Position numbers and translations under genes: made by a program. DNA of 25,605 bases from CAZBYL01 sp964522805 (lineage in GTDB: Bacteria; Synergistota; Synergistia; Synergistales; Synergistaceae): assembly GCA_964522805.1 (NCBI GenBank), contig CAZFWP010000016.1, forward strand, positions 1 to 25,605. Reading direction: 5' to 3'. Of the stretch, positions 6,825 to 14,947 are shown one piece after another; the stretch's first letter is position 1; every line of letters begins with the position of its first letter. Under the pieces are notes generated by a model, which saw nothing but the letters and a program-made list of their open reading frames with translations, made no database searches and was not told the origin of the DNA.

Positions 6825-9358
6825 TGAAGCTCTCTTTTTCAACCTTTGGCTGGACTGGCTGCACATGGAACGAACTCTGCTCCATGGCGGAAGATATCGG
6901 CTTTGCCGGCATAGAAATTCATAATATTCACGAACCAATATTTTCCGGCAAGAGCGGGATCTTTGACCCGTCCACAGCAAATGCGGCATACAGAGACATG
7001 TCGGAGAGGGGCATCAGGATTCCCTGCATCGACACCTCCTGCGATATCGCCGACCCATCAAAAAAAGACGAGGCAATCGGCGAGATTAGCACATATATAG
7101 AAAACGCCCGCAGCCTGCACATTCCTTATGTGCGCATCGGCGCCAGAAACTGCGGGGCTGATAAGGATATTCAAAAAGCGACCACCGAGGATGTCATCAA
7201 AGCTACTTTATCTTTGGCGCAGAAACATGGCATCACGCTGCTTGTAGAGACAATCGCCGCCTATTCTGATACCAAATTCCTCTGTGAAGTGCTGGATATT
7301 TTCGCCTGCGACAACTTAGGGGCACTATGGGATATGCAGCACACAGTACGTACCGCAGAAGAGAGTCCCGAAACCACAGTGAAAAATCTCGGCGCCTATA
7401 TTAAGCATGTCCACCTTAAAGATTCTGAGGTTGTGAACGGACAGATGGAATACAGACTTATCGGCGAGGGCAGCCTGCCCATCGGAGATATGGTGCGTTC
7501 GCTCTACTCGATTAACTATGACGGTTTTATCTCTTTGGAGTGGGAACCTCATTGGATTGAGGAAATTGACAATCTTGAGCTGATCGCTCTCCATTTCTGT
7601 AACTTTATGAGCCGTTTCGGAGATACAGCACGCCAGACAAAGGCAAAGCGCCTCTATGATAATAAACGCGGAACAGGAAAGTTCGTCTGGCAGAAGGACA
7701 AACTGATAGACTATACGTTCCCTCAGTTACTTGACAGACTCGTCGAAGAGTTTCCCGACCAGTACGCCTTTAAGTACACGACCTTGGATTACACCAGGAC
7801 GTATTCTCAATTCCGAGACGATGTGGACAGGTTCGCCCGAGCTCTAATATCATTGGGAGTCGGCCCCAGAACACATGTGGCCATTTGGGCTACAAATCTG
7901 CCTCAGTGGTATATCGCCTTTTGGGCAGTAACAAAGATAGGGGCTGTGCTGGTAACAGTAAATACGGCTTATAAAATTCATGAGGCGGAATATCTGCTGC
8001 GTCAGTCTGACACACATACGCTGATAATGATTGACGGTTTCAGAGACTCTAATTATCACGACATCGTCAATGAACTCTGTCCCGAACTGAAAACAGCAAA
8101 AGCTGGAAAGCCTCTGACGTGCAAACGCCTGCCATTTTTGCGCAATATCATCACCGTTGATTTCCGCATGGATGGCTGTCTCACATGGGATGAAGCCATG
8201 GCACGATATGAAATGGTACCTATAGAAGAAGTGCGCCGCATGGCGGCGGCGGTCAACATTCACGATGTCTGTAATATGCAGTACACATCTGGTACCACCG
8301 GGTTCCCCAAAGGCGTTATGCTCACACATTACAATGTGGTCAACAACGGCAAGTGTATCGGCGATAGAATGGATCTTTCAACTGCGGACAGAATGATGAT
8401 ACAGGTACCGATGTTCCATTGTTTTGGCATGGTGCTGGCGATGACAGCCGCCATAACGCACGGAGCATCTATGATGCCCCTGCCTTATTTTTCTACCAAA
8501 GCCTCTCTTTCATGCATAAATCAGGAGCGTATAACCTGCTTCCACGGCGTACCAACAATGTTTATCGCCATGATGGAACATGAAGACTTCGCCAAGACAG
8601 ATTTTTCTTATGTGAGAACGGGAATTATGGCGGGAAGCCCCTGCCCGATATCAAAAATGCAGGACGTTGTCAATAAGATGAATATGAAAGAAGTAGTTAT
8701 CGTTTATGGACAGACTGAGGCAAGCCCCGGCTGCACAATGAGCTGCACTGACGATTCCGTGGAAACACGTGTCGCCACAGTGGGCAGACCCCTGCCGGAA
8801 ATTGAGTGCCGAATCATTGATCCGGAAACGGGACTTGAGCTTCCCGACGAGGCAACAGGGGAATTTGTGGCGCGCGGCTATAACATCATGAAGGGCTACT
8901 ATAAGATGCCTGAAGCCACAGCAGCCGCTATAGACAGCGACGGCTGGCTGCATACAGGAGACTTGGCCTGCCGCACCCCTGATGGCAATTACCGCATCAC
9001 CGGAAGGCTCAAAGACATGATCATCCGCGGTGGGGAGAATATCTATCCTAAGGAGCTGGAGGAGTTCCTCTACAGTCATCCGAAGGTCAAAGACGTACAG
9101 GTTATCGGCGTCCCAGACGAAGAGCTGGGAGAAGAAATCGTCGCCTGCATTATTATGAAGGAAAACGAAAGCGCCACGGAGGAGGAGATTAAAGCTTTCT
9201 TCCGTGCGAACATGGCACGGCACAAATGTCCCCGCTACATAGATTTTACCGATGAATTCCCTATGAATGTCGCGGGAAAAATCCTCAAGTACAAGATGCG
9301 CGAACAAGCGATAGAAAAATTTCATCTGCAAAAAGCGGCCAGCATCAAAACCGCATAG
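6824..9358 (+). CDS. Fusion: sugar-isomerase-like TIM barrel + AMP-forming acyl-CoA ligase
   Basis: 844 residues. Residues 1-270 form a xylose isomerase-like (AP endonuclease family 2) barrel with a plausible metal set: E142 (LLVETIA), D170 (ALWDMQHT), H195/H197 (KHVHLKD) and E239 (SLEWEPHW). Residues about 300-835 are a complete ANL-superfamily ligase. It has YTSGTTGFPKG (487-497, nucleotide binding), YGQTE (628-632), GWLHTGD (707-713), ITGRLKDMIIRGGENIYPKE (from 725) and the C-terminal catalytic lysine K819 in NVAGKILKY. The ligase should activate a carboxylic acid to acyl-AMP and acyl-CoA; the barrel may isomerise, epimerise or cleave a related hydroxy or oxo acid. There is no frameshift at the junction, so the fusion looks genuine. 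It overlaps the upstream LeuA-like gene by one base (TAATG) and is the last gene of the operon. The substrate is unknown. Confidence 0.88.
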   Translation: MKLSFSTFGWTGCTWNELCSMAEDIGFAGIEIHNIHEPIFSGKSGIFDPSTANAAYRDMSERGIRIPCIDTSCDIADPSKKDEAIGEISTYIENARSLHIPYVRIGARNCGADKDIQKATTEDVIKATLSLAQKHGITLLVETIAAYSDTKFLCEVLDIFACDNLGALWDMQHTVRTAEESPETTVKNLGAYIKHVHLKDSEVVNGQMEYRLIGEGSLPIGDMVRSLYSINYDGFISLEWEPHWIEEIDNLELIALHFCNFMSRFGDTARQTKAKRLYDNKRGTGKFVWQKDKLIDYTFPQLLDRLVEEFPDQYAFKYTTLDYTRTYSQFRDDVDRFARALISLGVGPRTHVAIWATNLPQWYIAFWAVTKIGAVLVTVNTAYKIHEAEYLLRQSDTHTLIMIDGFRDSNYHDIVNELCPELKTAKAGKPLTCKRLPFLRNIITVDFRMDGCLTWDEAMARYEMVPIEEVRRMAAAVNIHDVCNMQYTSGTTGFPKGVMLTHYNVVNNGKCIGDRMDLSTADRMMIQVPMFHCFGMVLAMTAAITHGASMMPLPYFSTKASLSCINQERITCFHGVPTMFIAMMEHEDFAKTDFSYVRTGIMAGSPCPISKMQDVVNKMNMKEVVIVYGQTEASPGCTMSCTDDSVETRVATVGRPLPEIECRIIDPETGLELPDEATGEFVARGYNIMKGYYKMPEATAAAIDSDGWLHTGDLACRTPDGNYRITGRLKDMIIRGGENIYPKELEEFLYSHPKVKDVQVIGVPDEELGEEIVACIIMKENESATEEEIKAFFRANMARHKCPRYIDFTDEFPMNVAGKILKYKMREQAIEKFHLQKAASIKTA

Positions 9359-9367
9359 TAAAAAACG

Positions 9368-9410
9368 AACTGCCGAAGACTTCCCCATCGTCCTTCGGCA
9401 GTTAATTTTG
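9368..9410. terminator. Bidirectional terminator
   Basis: The perfect 11-bp stem AACTGCCGAAG (9368-9378) / CTTCGGCAGTT (9393-9403) is followed by AATTTT on the plus strand. On the minus strand CGTTTTTT follows. It serves both the T-box operon and the convergent aldo/keto reductase gene. Confidence 0.88.
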
Positions 9411-9432
9411 CACAGTAAAGAGCTTCAAAAAG

Positions 9433-10644
9433 TTACCTTTTTCCAATGACCATTCTAGCTATCGCCGCACCGCTCTTCTCAAGAGGCCCTTCCATCAAAG
9501 AAGCGACCTGTTTCAGATTTTCCCTTATCTCCAAATGCTGCGGACACCTAGCTTCGCACTTCCCGCAGCCTACGCAGCTTCCCGCCCAATGAGCAAGACC
9601 GTCCTTGGTTCTCACCCCGGCATAGACAGCATGGTGTACTCTGGCGCTAACTTTGGAGAATAGCTGGTAGTTATTGAGATTTTTAAATACAGCGGGAATA
9701 TTAATACCCACCGGACAAGGCTGACAGTAGCCGCACTCGGTGCATCTTACCGCGAGATTTTGCATATAAGCTTCCCTAACGGCAGCAATGATTTTACAGT
9801 CTTCGTCAGTCATGGCATTGGGTTCCGCGCTCTCGGCAACATAGACGTTTTGGCGCACCTGAGACTCTTTATTCATCCCCGAAAGGACAGTAGTCACTCC
9901 CTGATGATTCAGTACCCAACGCAATGCCCAGTCGGCGGGGTCTCGCTTAACAGCAGCAGCTTCATAGATTTTTTTAACATCGGCTGGCAAAGGGCCGGCA
10001 AGAGAGCCTCCCTTCAGCGGTTCCATAACCATTACGCCCATTCCTTTAGCGGCGGCGTAATCAATGCCCTCGATTCCTGCCTGAAAATGTTCATCCAAAA
10101 TATTATACTGCACCTGAGCAAAGTCCCAGTCGTAACTGTCAACTATCGGTGCGAATTCATCTTTGGTACCGTGAAAGGAAAACCCACTGTTTCTGATTTT
10201 TCCCTCGGATTTTAGTTTATCCATAAACTCCAAAACACCAAGATCAGCCATGCCGCGGAATGTGCGCCCGTCAACAGCATGAAGCAAATAGTAATCTATA
10301 GTTGAAACAGACAGTTTTTCCATCTGCTTGGCAAAAATTCTCTCCATATCCGCTCTGCTCTTCACAAGCCAGCAAGGAAGCTTGGTGGCGATATTCACTT
10401 TGGCGCGGTAAGAGCCGGATAAAATATGCTCGCCTAAAAAGCTCTCCGATGCCCCCATATGATATGGATAAGCGGTATCAAGATAGTTTACTCCCATCTC
10501 AATCGCTTCAATTATCTGTTTTTTTGCTTTTTCAACATCTATGAGAGAAGAAAACTCTCGTCCAATACGCGTCGGCAGTCTCATACAGCCAAAAGCCAGC
10601 ACCGATAGCGTCTCGCCCGTTTTGGGTATTATTCTGTACTGCAT
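9433..10644 (-). CDS. Aldo/keto reductase with C-terminal ferredoxin-type domain
   Basis: 403 residues, probably a cytosolic oxidoreductase. Residues 1-275 are an aldo/keto reductase barrel with the catalytic tetrad visible as D56 (YLDTAYPYH), Y61, K88 (ATKLP) and H122 (YLLHAVDG). The tail carries two cysteine motifs, C301/C304/C307/C310 (CTECGYCQPCPVGI) and C357/C360/C363/C367 (CVGCGKCEARCP), typical of a two-[4Fe-4S] ferredoxin fold. This domain pair is common in anaerobes, where the physiological substrate is mostly unknown. The tail may exchange electrons with ferredoxin instead of, or as well as, NAD(P)H. The ATG is supported by AAAGGGGTGG a few bases upstream. It is transcribed divergently from modA and ends at a shared bidirectional terminator. 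Confidence 0.92.
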   Translation of the reverse strand: MQYRIIPKTGETLSVLAFGCMRLPTRIGREFSSLIDVEKAKKQIIEAIEMGVNYLDTAYPYHMGASESFLGEHILSGSYRAKVNIATKLPCWLVKSRADMERIFAKQMEKLSVSTIDYYLLHAVDGRTFRGMADLGVLEFMDKLKSEGKIRNSGFSFHGTKDEFAPIVDSYDWDFAQVQYNILDEHFQAGIEGIDYAAAKGMGVMVMEPLKGGSLAGPLPADVKKIYEAAAVKRDPADWALRWVLNHQGVTTVLSGMNKESQVRQNVYVAESAEPNAMTDEDCKIIAAVREAYMQNLAVRCTECGYCQPCPVGINIPAVFKNLNNYQLFSKVSARVHHAVYAGVRTKDGLAHWAGSCVGCGKCEARCPQHLEIRENLKQVASLMEGPLEKSGAAIARMVIGKR

Positions 10645-10702
10645 CTAGCCACCCCTTTGGAATCTGCCTTAATACGCGGACATCACATTTAGCATGACAA
10701 TT

Positions 10703-10730
10703 TACTAATGTTAATTTGTTAATTTTAGTA
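10703..10730. promoter_or_regulatory. 28-bp hyphenated inverted repeat, candidate operator
   Basis: TACTAA and TTAA on the left mirror TTAA and TTAGTA on the right (TACTAA-tg-TTAA-tttg-TTAA-tt-TTAGTA). It sits in the 230-base gap between the divergent reductase and modA genes, about 60 bases upstream of the reductase start. No bound regulator is known. Confidence 0.45.
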
Positions 10731-10784
10731 TAGATGTTAATTCAGCACAATCGGCATTATCGACAAAATCTACGTGAACAAAAA

Positions 10785-10819
10785 TAACTTTAACAGCAAC
10801 TATGTTGCAAAAATAGTTT
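10785..10819. promoter_or_regulatory. Inverted repeat upstream of modA, candidate operator
   Basis: The perfect inner dyad GCAAC-TAT-GTTGC (10796-10808) is extended by outer AACT...AGTT bases. It lies about 65 bases before the modA start, where a molybdate-responsive regulator could act. It does not match the classical E. coli ModE half-sites as I know them. Confidence 0.4.
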
Positions 10820-10874
10820 TTTCCGCTAAAATCTTTAATAATGACATTAAGTTGCACAAAGGAGAGGTCACTAT

Positions 10875-11657
10875 ATGAAACGTTTGGAAAATATCGCGCT
10901 AATCACAGCACTGCTTTGCGCCATGGTTTTCTCCCTGCCGGCAAAATCTTTTGCGGCAACGGAGCTTTCGGTGTTCGCAGCAGCCTCCATGACCGAGTCT
11001 ATGAACAAGATCGCTGACATGTATAAGAAAGTCGCTCCCGATGTAAAGATAGTTTATAACTTTGACTCTAGCGGCACGCTCAAAACTCAGATAGAACAGG
11101 GAGCAGAGTGCGACCTCTTTATCTCCGCAGGACAGAAACAGATGAACGAGCTGGAAAAAACACATGTAATGGCAGGTACGCGCTTCAACATCGTTTCCAA
11201 CAAAGTGGTAATGATCGTTCCCAAAGGGCATAATCCCAATAAAATTTCCGACTTTAAAGATGTAGTAACCGACAAAGTGGCCCTCATCGCCATAGGCAAC
11301 TCAGATGTTCCCGTCGGACAGTACTCTGTGGAAATTTACAAAAATCTGGGAATATGGGACAAGCTGGAGAAGATGGGCAAGATAACCTACGCCGGCAACG
11401 TCAAAGAAGTTCTCTCTCAGACAGCCGCCGGTGCGGTTGACTGCGGCATCGTCTACAGCACGGACGCCGCCACCTCCGGCAAGGTCGAAATCGTAGCCGA
11501 AGCTCCCAAAGACAGCCACAAGCCGATCACCTACCCCGCCGCAGTGCTCAAAGCAACAAAGAGTCCCGCCGCAGCCAAGGCATTCGCCGAATACCTTAAA
11601 AGCGATGCCGCCACTGCTGTTTTCAAAAAAATAGGCTTTTCAATACCGCAAAAGTAA
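10875..11657 (+). CDS. modA: Molybdate ABC transporter, substrate-binding protein
   Basis: 260 residues. A signal peptide spans about residues 1-27: a charged MKRLEN start, a hydrophobic core, then AKSFA before the ATELSVFAAASM start of the mature protein. No lipobox cysteine is evident at the cleavage site, so it is probably secreted and periplasmic or surface-held rather than a classical lipoprotein. ModA features include SVFAAASMTESMNKIA, FDSSGTLKTQIEQGA, CDLFISA, IAIGNSDVPVGQY and the C-terminal GIVYSTDA...YPAAVLKATKSPAAAKAF. It captures molybdate (and often tungstate) for delivery to ModBC. The start is fixed by AAAGGAGAGG. modB and modC follow on the same strand after a 152-base gap containing a stable hairpin, which may set modA expression above modBC. 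Confidence 0.95.
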   Translation: MKRLENIALITALLCAMVFSLPAKSFAATELSVFAAASMTESMNKIADMYKKVAPDVKIVYNFDSSGTLKTQIEQGAECDLFISAGQKQMNELEKTHVMAGTRFNIVSNKVVMIVPKGHNPNKISDFKDVVTDKVALIAIGNSDVPVGQYSVEIYKNLGIWDKLEKMGKITYAGNVKEVLSQTAAGAVDCGIVYSTDAATSGKVEIVAEAPKDSHKPITYPAAVLKATKSPAAAKAFAEYLKSDAATAVFKKIGFSIPQK

Positions 11658-11710
11658 GATAATTTATTTTGTCATTTGATGCGTCATTACAATCAGCAAC
11701 CGCAATGCTT

Positions 11711-11749
11711 CTTGCCGGCGCACCCCGCCGGCAAGACTTTATTTTATTG
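11711..11749 (+). terminator. Intercistronic hairpin between modA and modB
   Basis: The perfect 9-bp GC-rich stem CTTGCCGGC (11711-11719) / GCCGGCAAG (11727-11735) has a 7-base loop and is followed by ACTTTATTTTATT. The T-rich tail is interrupted. It may be a leaky terminator or an mRNA-stabilising 3' end for modA, which is needed in excess over the membrane components. Confidence 0.6.
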
Positions 11750-11809
11750 CTTTTTTGATCTGATACTGCGATACTCTTTGCGACTTTATTTCATTTGGAG
11801 GCAAAATCC

Positions 11810-12508
11810 GTGGACTTTTTCCCTTTATTTAACTCTATGCGAGTAGCGTCTATTTCCACCTTTATCACTTTTTTCGCGGGAATTTTCGCTGCCTACTACA
11901 TAGCGAAGACACCGCGCGCTGTCAAGGGCGCACTGGATTGCATTCTCACCCTACCATTGGTACTGCCTCCGACGGTTGTCGGCTTTTTTCTTTTAAAAAC
12001 TTTCGGACCGCTGAGCCCGGCGGGGGGCTTTTTGCTCGATGTTTGCGGCATCAAGATGACGATGACATGGTACTCCGCCATCTTAGCCTCCGCCATTGTT
12101 GCCTTTCCGCTGATGTACCGCACCGTCAGAGGCGCCTTTGAAGCTTTTGACAAAAACCTGATTTACTCCGCGCAAACTTTGGGGCTTTCAGACTTTTTTA
12201 TTTTTTGGCGGGTGATTATGCCCAATTGCAAGCAGGGTATTCTCGCCGGCACAGTTCTTGCCTTCGCCCGTGCCCTAGGAGAGTATGGCGCCACCAGTAT
12301 GATTACCGGCTACATCCCCGGACGCACTGCCACCATCTCTACCACAGTCTATCAGTTGTGGAGAGAGGGTAATGACGCCCTCGCCTATAAATGGGTGTTG
12401 GTAAATCTAGCGATATCTTTTGTAGTGCTAATTACCGTCAACCTTTTGGAAAGTAAGTACAGAGAACCCAAGGGCACCGCACAGGACGTCCTTACGGATA
12501 ACTTTTAG
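11810..12508 (+). CDS. modB: Molybdate ABC transporter, permease
   Basis: 232 residues with about five to six hydrophobic segments; inner-membrane channel of the molybdate importer. The permease (EAA) loop is LGLSDFFIFWRVIMPNCKQG, followed by the ModB-type ARALGEYGATSMITGYIPGR. I place the start at GTG 11810, because GGAG at 11797-11800 is correctly spaced for it. An in-frame TTG at 11795 would put the ribosome site inside the gene. The protein then begins VDFFPLFNSMRVAS (read as Met at the start). The stop codon is part of the TAGGAG ribosome site of modC, so modB and modC are tightly coupled. Confidence 0.94.
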   Translation: MDFFPLFNSMRVASISTFITFFAGIFAAYYIAKTPRAVKGALDCILTLPLVLPPTVVGFFLLKTFGPLSPAGGFLLDVCGIKMTMTWYSAILASAIVAFPLMYRTVRGAFEAFDKNLIYSAQTLGLSDFFIFWRVIMPNCKQGILAGTVLAFARALGEYGATSMITGYIPGRTATISTTVYQLWREGNDALAYKWVLVNLAISFVVLITVNLLESKYREPKGTAQDVLTDNF

Positions 12509-12516
12509 GAGCGGCC

Positions 12517-13578
12517 ATGTCTATTTATGTGAATATAAAAAAATCTCTCGGCAGTTTTGTCCTCGAAGCAGAATTTGAGGCAGAGAATGAAATCTTAGCT
12601 CTTTTTGGTTCATCCGGCTGCGGCAAAAGTATGACTTTAAAATGTATAGCGGGGGTGGAAAAGCCTGATGAAGGTGTAATTATTGCTGATGGGGTGACAC
12701 TTTTTGATTCCAACAAAGGAATATGCCTGCCGCCGCAAAAGCGCAATATCGGGCTGTTATTCCAAAATTACGCACTGTTTCCTAATATGACAGTATCGGA
12801 AAATATAACCTCAGTGCTGAAACTGCGGCATGGGATAAATGTCAGAGAAGAACTTGAATCCATTATGGAATCTTTTTACATTAAGGGACTTGAAGAGCAC
12901 CACCCATCTCAGCTCTCAGGCGGTCAGCAGCAGCGTGTGGCTCTAGCAAGAATGCTGGCAAGCGCACCGCAAGTTGTTATGTTGGACGAGCCGATATCGG
13001 CTCTGGACAGCTGTCTGCGGTGGCAGCTGGGAGAAGAACTGTTGCGCCATCTCCGCGACTTTAAGGGCACGGCAATATATGTCTCTCATGACAGAGACGA
13101 GATCTTCCGCATGTGCAGCAGAGTTTGCGTCATGCATAAGGGAAAAACGGAAAAACTACGGACAGTAAGCCATTTTTTCAGTACACCTGAGACGCTCGCC
13201 TCTTCACGGCTCTCTGGCTGCAAAAACCATTCCCGTGCCATAAAAACCTCTGACAACAGTCTCTATGCAAAAGACTGGGGCTGTGAATTAAACTGCGCAG
13301 ACAAGGTTCAGGACGGCACCGCTTTTGCCGGCATCAGAGCACACTCATTAAAGCCTCTTTGCAGCAGCGGAGAAAACCTTATGCTATGTAAAGTGCTATC
13401 TGTGACAGAGGATCTCTTTACCGACATCGTCGTTGTATGCCCAGTAAACGCACCTGTAGAGGAACGCGGCTTGATAAGAATAGAATGCGCAAAGGAAAGG
13501 GGCACGGAAATTCACGCCGGCGAAACAATCACGGTCACAGCCGCTGCTTCAGACATTATGCCGCTGCTGCCCTCTTAG
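12517..13578 (+). CDS. modC: Molybdate ABC transporter, ATP-binding protein
   Basis: 353 residues. The ATPase domain (1-230) has Walker A GSSGCGKS (31-38), a Q-loop (LLFQNYALFPNMT), the signature LSGGQ (133-137), Walker B VVMLDEP (153-159), the D-loop SALD (161-164) and the switch H191. The residue after the Walker A serine is Met instead of the usual Ser/Thr, an unusual but probably tolerated change. The C-terminal third, about 285-350, is TOBE/MOP-like in length and position, the place where ModC proteins bind molybdate for feedback control. The region between (about 205-275) is poorly conserved by eye. The GGAGCGGCC-ATG start overlaps the end of modB. No clear terminator follows; the next 212 bases hold repeat copy 2. 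Confidence 0.93.
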   Translation: MSIYVNIKKSLGSFVLEAEFEAENEILALFGSSGCGKSMTLKCIAGVEKPDEGVIIADGVTLFDSNKGICLPPQKRNIGLLFQNYALFPNMTVSENITSVLKLRHGINVREELESIMESFYIKGLEEHHPSQLSGGQQQRVALARMLASAPQVVMLDEPISALDSCLRWQLGEELLRHLRDFKGTAIYVSHDRDEIFRMCSRVCVMHKGKTEKLRTVSHFFSTPETLASSRLSGCKNHSRAIKTSDNSLYAKDWGCELNCADKVQDGTAFAGIRAHSLKPLCSSGENLMLCKVLSVTEDLFTDIVVVCPVNAPVEERGLIRIECAKERGTEIHAGETITVTAAASDIMPLLPS

Positions 13579-13619
13579 GTAAATTCTGATTAGACAGCCA
13601 GCCTTCAATAATAACCGGC

Positions 13620-13740
13620 GTACAGTCCGCTGATTATAAGCAGAGAGCCGAAATCTATGATTTGGTACTGTAAATGATTTACACAGATCTTTGATTTACG
13701 TAAATCCAACTTAGATTCTTCATTAATCGCTTAGTTTGTT
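13620..13740 (+). repeat. Dispersed intergenic repeat, copy 2
   Basis: It shares the CCGCTGAYTATAAGCAG block (13627-13648) with copy 1. It shares the 27-base block at 13703-13729 (AATCCAACTTAGATTCTTCA...) with copies 1 and 3. A perfect 14-bp palindrome, GATTTACGTAAATC (13693-13706), overlaps the second block; copy 3 has the same halves with a 3-base insertion. It lies in the gap between the convergent modC and alkA-type genes. Confidence 0.6.
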
Positions 13741-13790
13741 CATTAAACAAGCAGGCTGTTACGCGAGCGCTGCATCTCATCAGTGACTCA

Positions 13791-14393
13791 CTATAGCACT
13801 GCCGCCTCCCACAGATAAATTGACGCCACCGTCCCGTATGGGGAGTAGCGTTTGCGGTATCTCTCAAACGCTACTCTATTCAGCTCCTTCAGACCATACA
13901 GCGTCATCATCCCCTTACGGATGGCGTAATCGCCGAAGCTTACGACATCTCCTCTGCCAAGGGAAAAGATCAGCGTCATTTCCACCGTCCACTGACCGAT
14001 ACCCTTAATCGGCAGCAGTTTTTGCGCAACTTCCTGGTCGGACATTTTATTAAGTTCATCGATAACCAAGCTGCCATGTAAAACAGCCTCGCACAGTCCT
14101 CTGATATAAGAGACCTTTCTCATTGATATGCCGATGCTTTGTATCTCTGCATCAGTTGCCGCAGCAATAGAAGCTGCCTCCATATGCGGAAATTTTTCTC
14201 TCATACGTCCAACAACTGTCAATGCCGCTTTATTGGATATCTGCTGTGTTATTATCGAGCGGACTAAAAAACCAAAGACATCAGGATCGAGCTCTCTTTC
14301 TACAAAACCGCAGGAGGCAATGAGGGCGCCGAGTTTTTTGTCTCTCTTCGCCAGATATGAAGTCTCCTGCTCGCCATATTCAATTATCGGCAT
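13791..14393 (-). CDS. DNA-3-methyladenine glycosylase (AlkA-type, HhH-GPD)
   Basis: 200 residues. Base-excision repair glycosylase of the helix-hairpin-helix-GPD superfamily, expected to remove alkylated purines. The features are FLVRSIITQQISNKAA near residue 42, the HhH element LLPIKGIGQWTVEM (126-139) and the Gly/Pro-rich loop with the catalytic aspartate D155 (GDVVSFGDYAIRKG). It lacks the N-terminal extension of E. coli AlkA and the cysteine cluster of endonuclease III, which favours a compact 3-methyladenine glycosylase. The ATG at 14393 lies inside the ogt reading frame (14-base overlap). Only a weak upstream ribosome site is visible, so translation probably depends on ogt. Together the two genes form a two-step alkylation-damage repair pair. 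Confidence 0.88.
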   Translation of the reverse strand: MPIIEYGEQETSYLAKRDKKLGALIASCGFVERELDPDVFGFLVRSIITQQISNKAALTVVGRMREKFPHMEAASIAAATDAEIQSIGISMRKVSYIRGLCEAVLHGSLVIDELNKMSDQEVAQKLLPIKGIGQWTVEMTLIFSLGRGDVVSFGDYAIRKGMMTLYGLKELNRVAFERYRKRYSPYGTVASIYLWEAAVL

Positions 14394-14859
14394 GGGTGCG
14401 TTCCAACTCCAAGAGGAAAATCTTTACTTCAAGACCGCCGCCAAAACCGACAAGGGTTCCATCCGCACCAATAACCCGATGGCAAGGAATAATTATCGCG
14501 ATTGGATTTCTGTTGTTTGCCATGCCAACTGCGCGGCACCCTTTGGGACTGCCTGCCGCGGCGGCAATTTCTTTATAACTTCTGGTCTCTCCATATGGAA
14601 TAGCGCACAATGCCTTCCAGCAACGGAGCTGAAAATCAGTCCCGCGCGGTGCAAGAGGCAGGTTAAACTTACGCCTGTCTCCGCTGACATATTGACAGAG
14701 CTGGGTATAGGCCTCCTTAAGCAAAGGGGTTTCGCTTACGGTAATCTCTCCTGCAGGAGTACGTCCATTTTCAAAGTGGAGGTCAGTGATGCACCCGTCT
14801 TCCTCTCCCAATCCTATTCTGCCGATGCCTTTTAGAAGGTAGTAATTATAATTTTTCAT
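14380..14859 (-). CDS. ogt: Methylated-DNA--protein-cysteine methyltransferase
   Basis: 159 residues. Suicide repair protein that transfers methyl groups from O6-methylguanine in DNA to its own cysteine. The acceptor motif IIIPCHRVIGADG carries C126. The upstream helix-turn-helix segment IPYGETRSYKEIAAAAGSP and the C-terminal VGFGGGLEVKIFLLELE are typical. I chose the ATG at 14859 because AGGGGGTG sits just upstream; the frame stays open further 5' but without support and into the promoter region. The N-terminal domain is short, as in Ogt/MGMT of Gram-positive bacteria. It is the first gene of a two-gene unit with the AlkA-type glycosylase and is divergent from the DapB-like gene across 88 bases. 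Confidence 0.93.
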   Translation of the reverse strand: MKNYNYYLLKGIGRIGLGEEDGCITDLHFENGRTPAGEITVSETPLLKEAYTQLCQYVSGDRRKFNLPLAPRGTDFQLRCWKALCAIPYGETRSYKEIAAAAGSPKGCRAVGMANNRNPIAIIIPCHRVIGADGTLVGFGGGLEVKIFLLELERTHADN

Positions 14860-14902
14860 CTCGCACCCCCTATAAAATATTATCTGCCAACAGCTGTAAT
14901 CC

Positions 14903-14910
14903 ATTATACT
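14903..14910. promoter_or_regulatory. Overlapping divergent -10 elements, ogt and dapB-like genes
   Basis: ATTATACT gives TATACT on the plus strand (14905-14910) and TATAAT on the minus strand (14903-14908). Both are correctly placed for the two divergent genes, but neither has a good -35 match. The palindrome CAGCTG lies just beside them at 14891-14896. Confidence 0.35.
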
Positions 14911-14947
14911 ATCAAGAGAACCGTACCGCAGAAGAGGAGGAAGGGAT

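Noticed and set aside
14128..14835. 235-codon plus-strand frame across ogt and the AlkA-type gene
   Set aside because: It lies antisense to two genes with clear motifs; the translation has no domain features.
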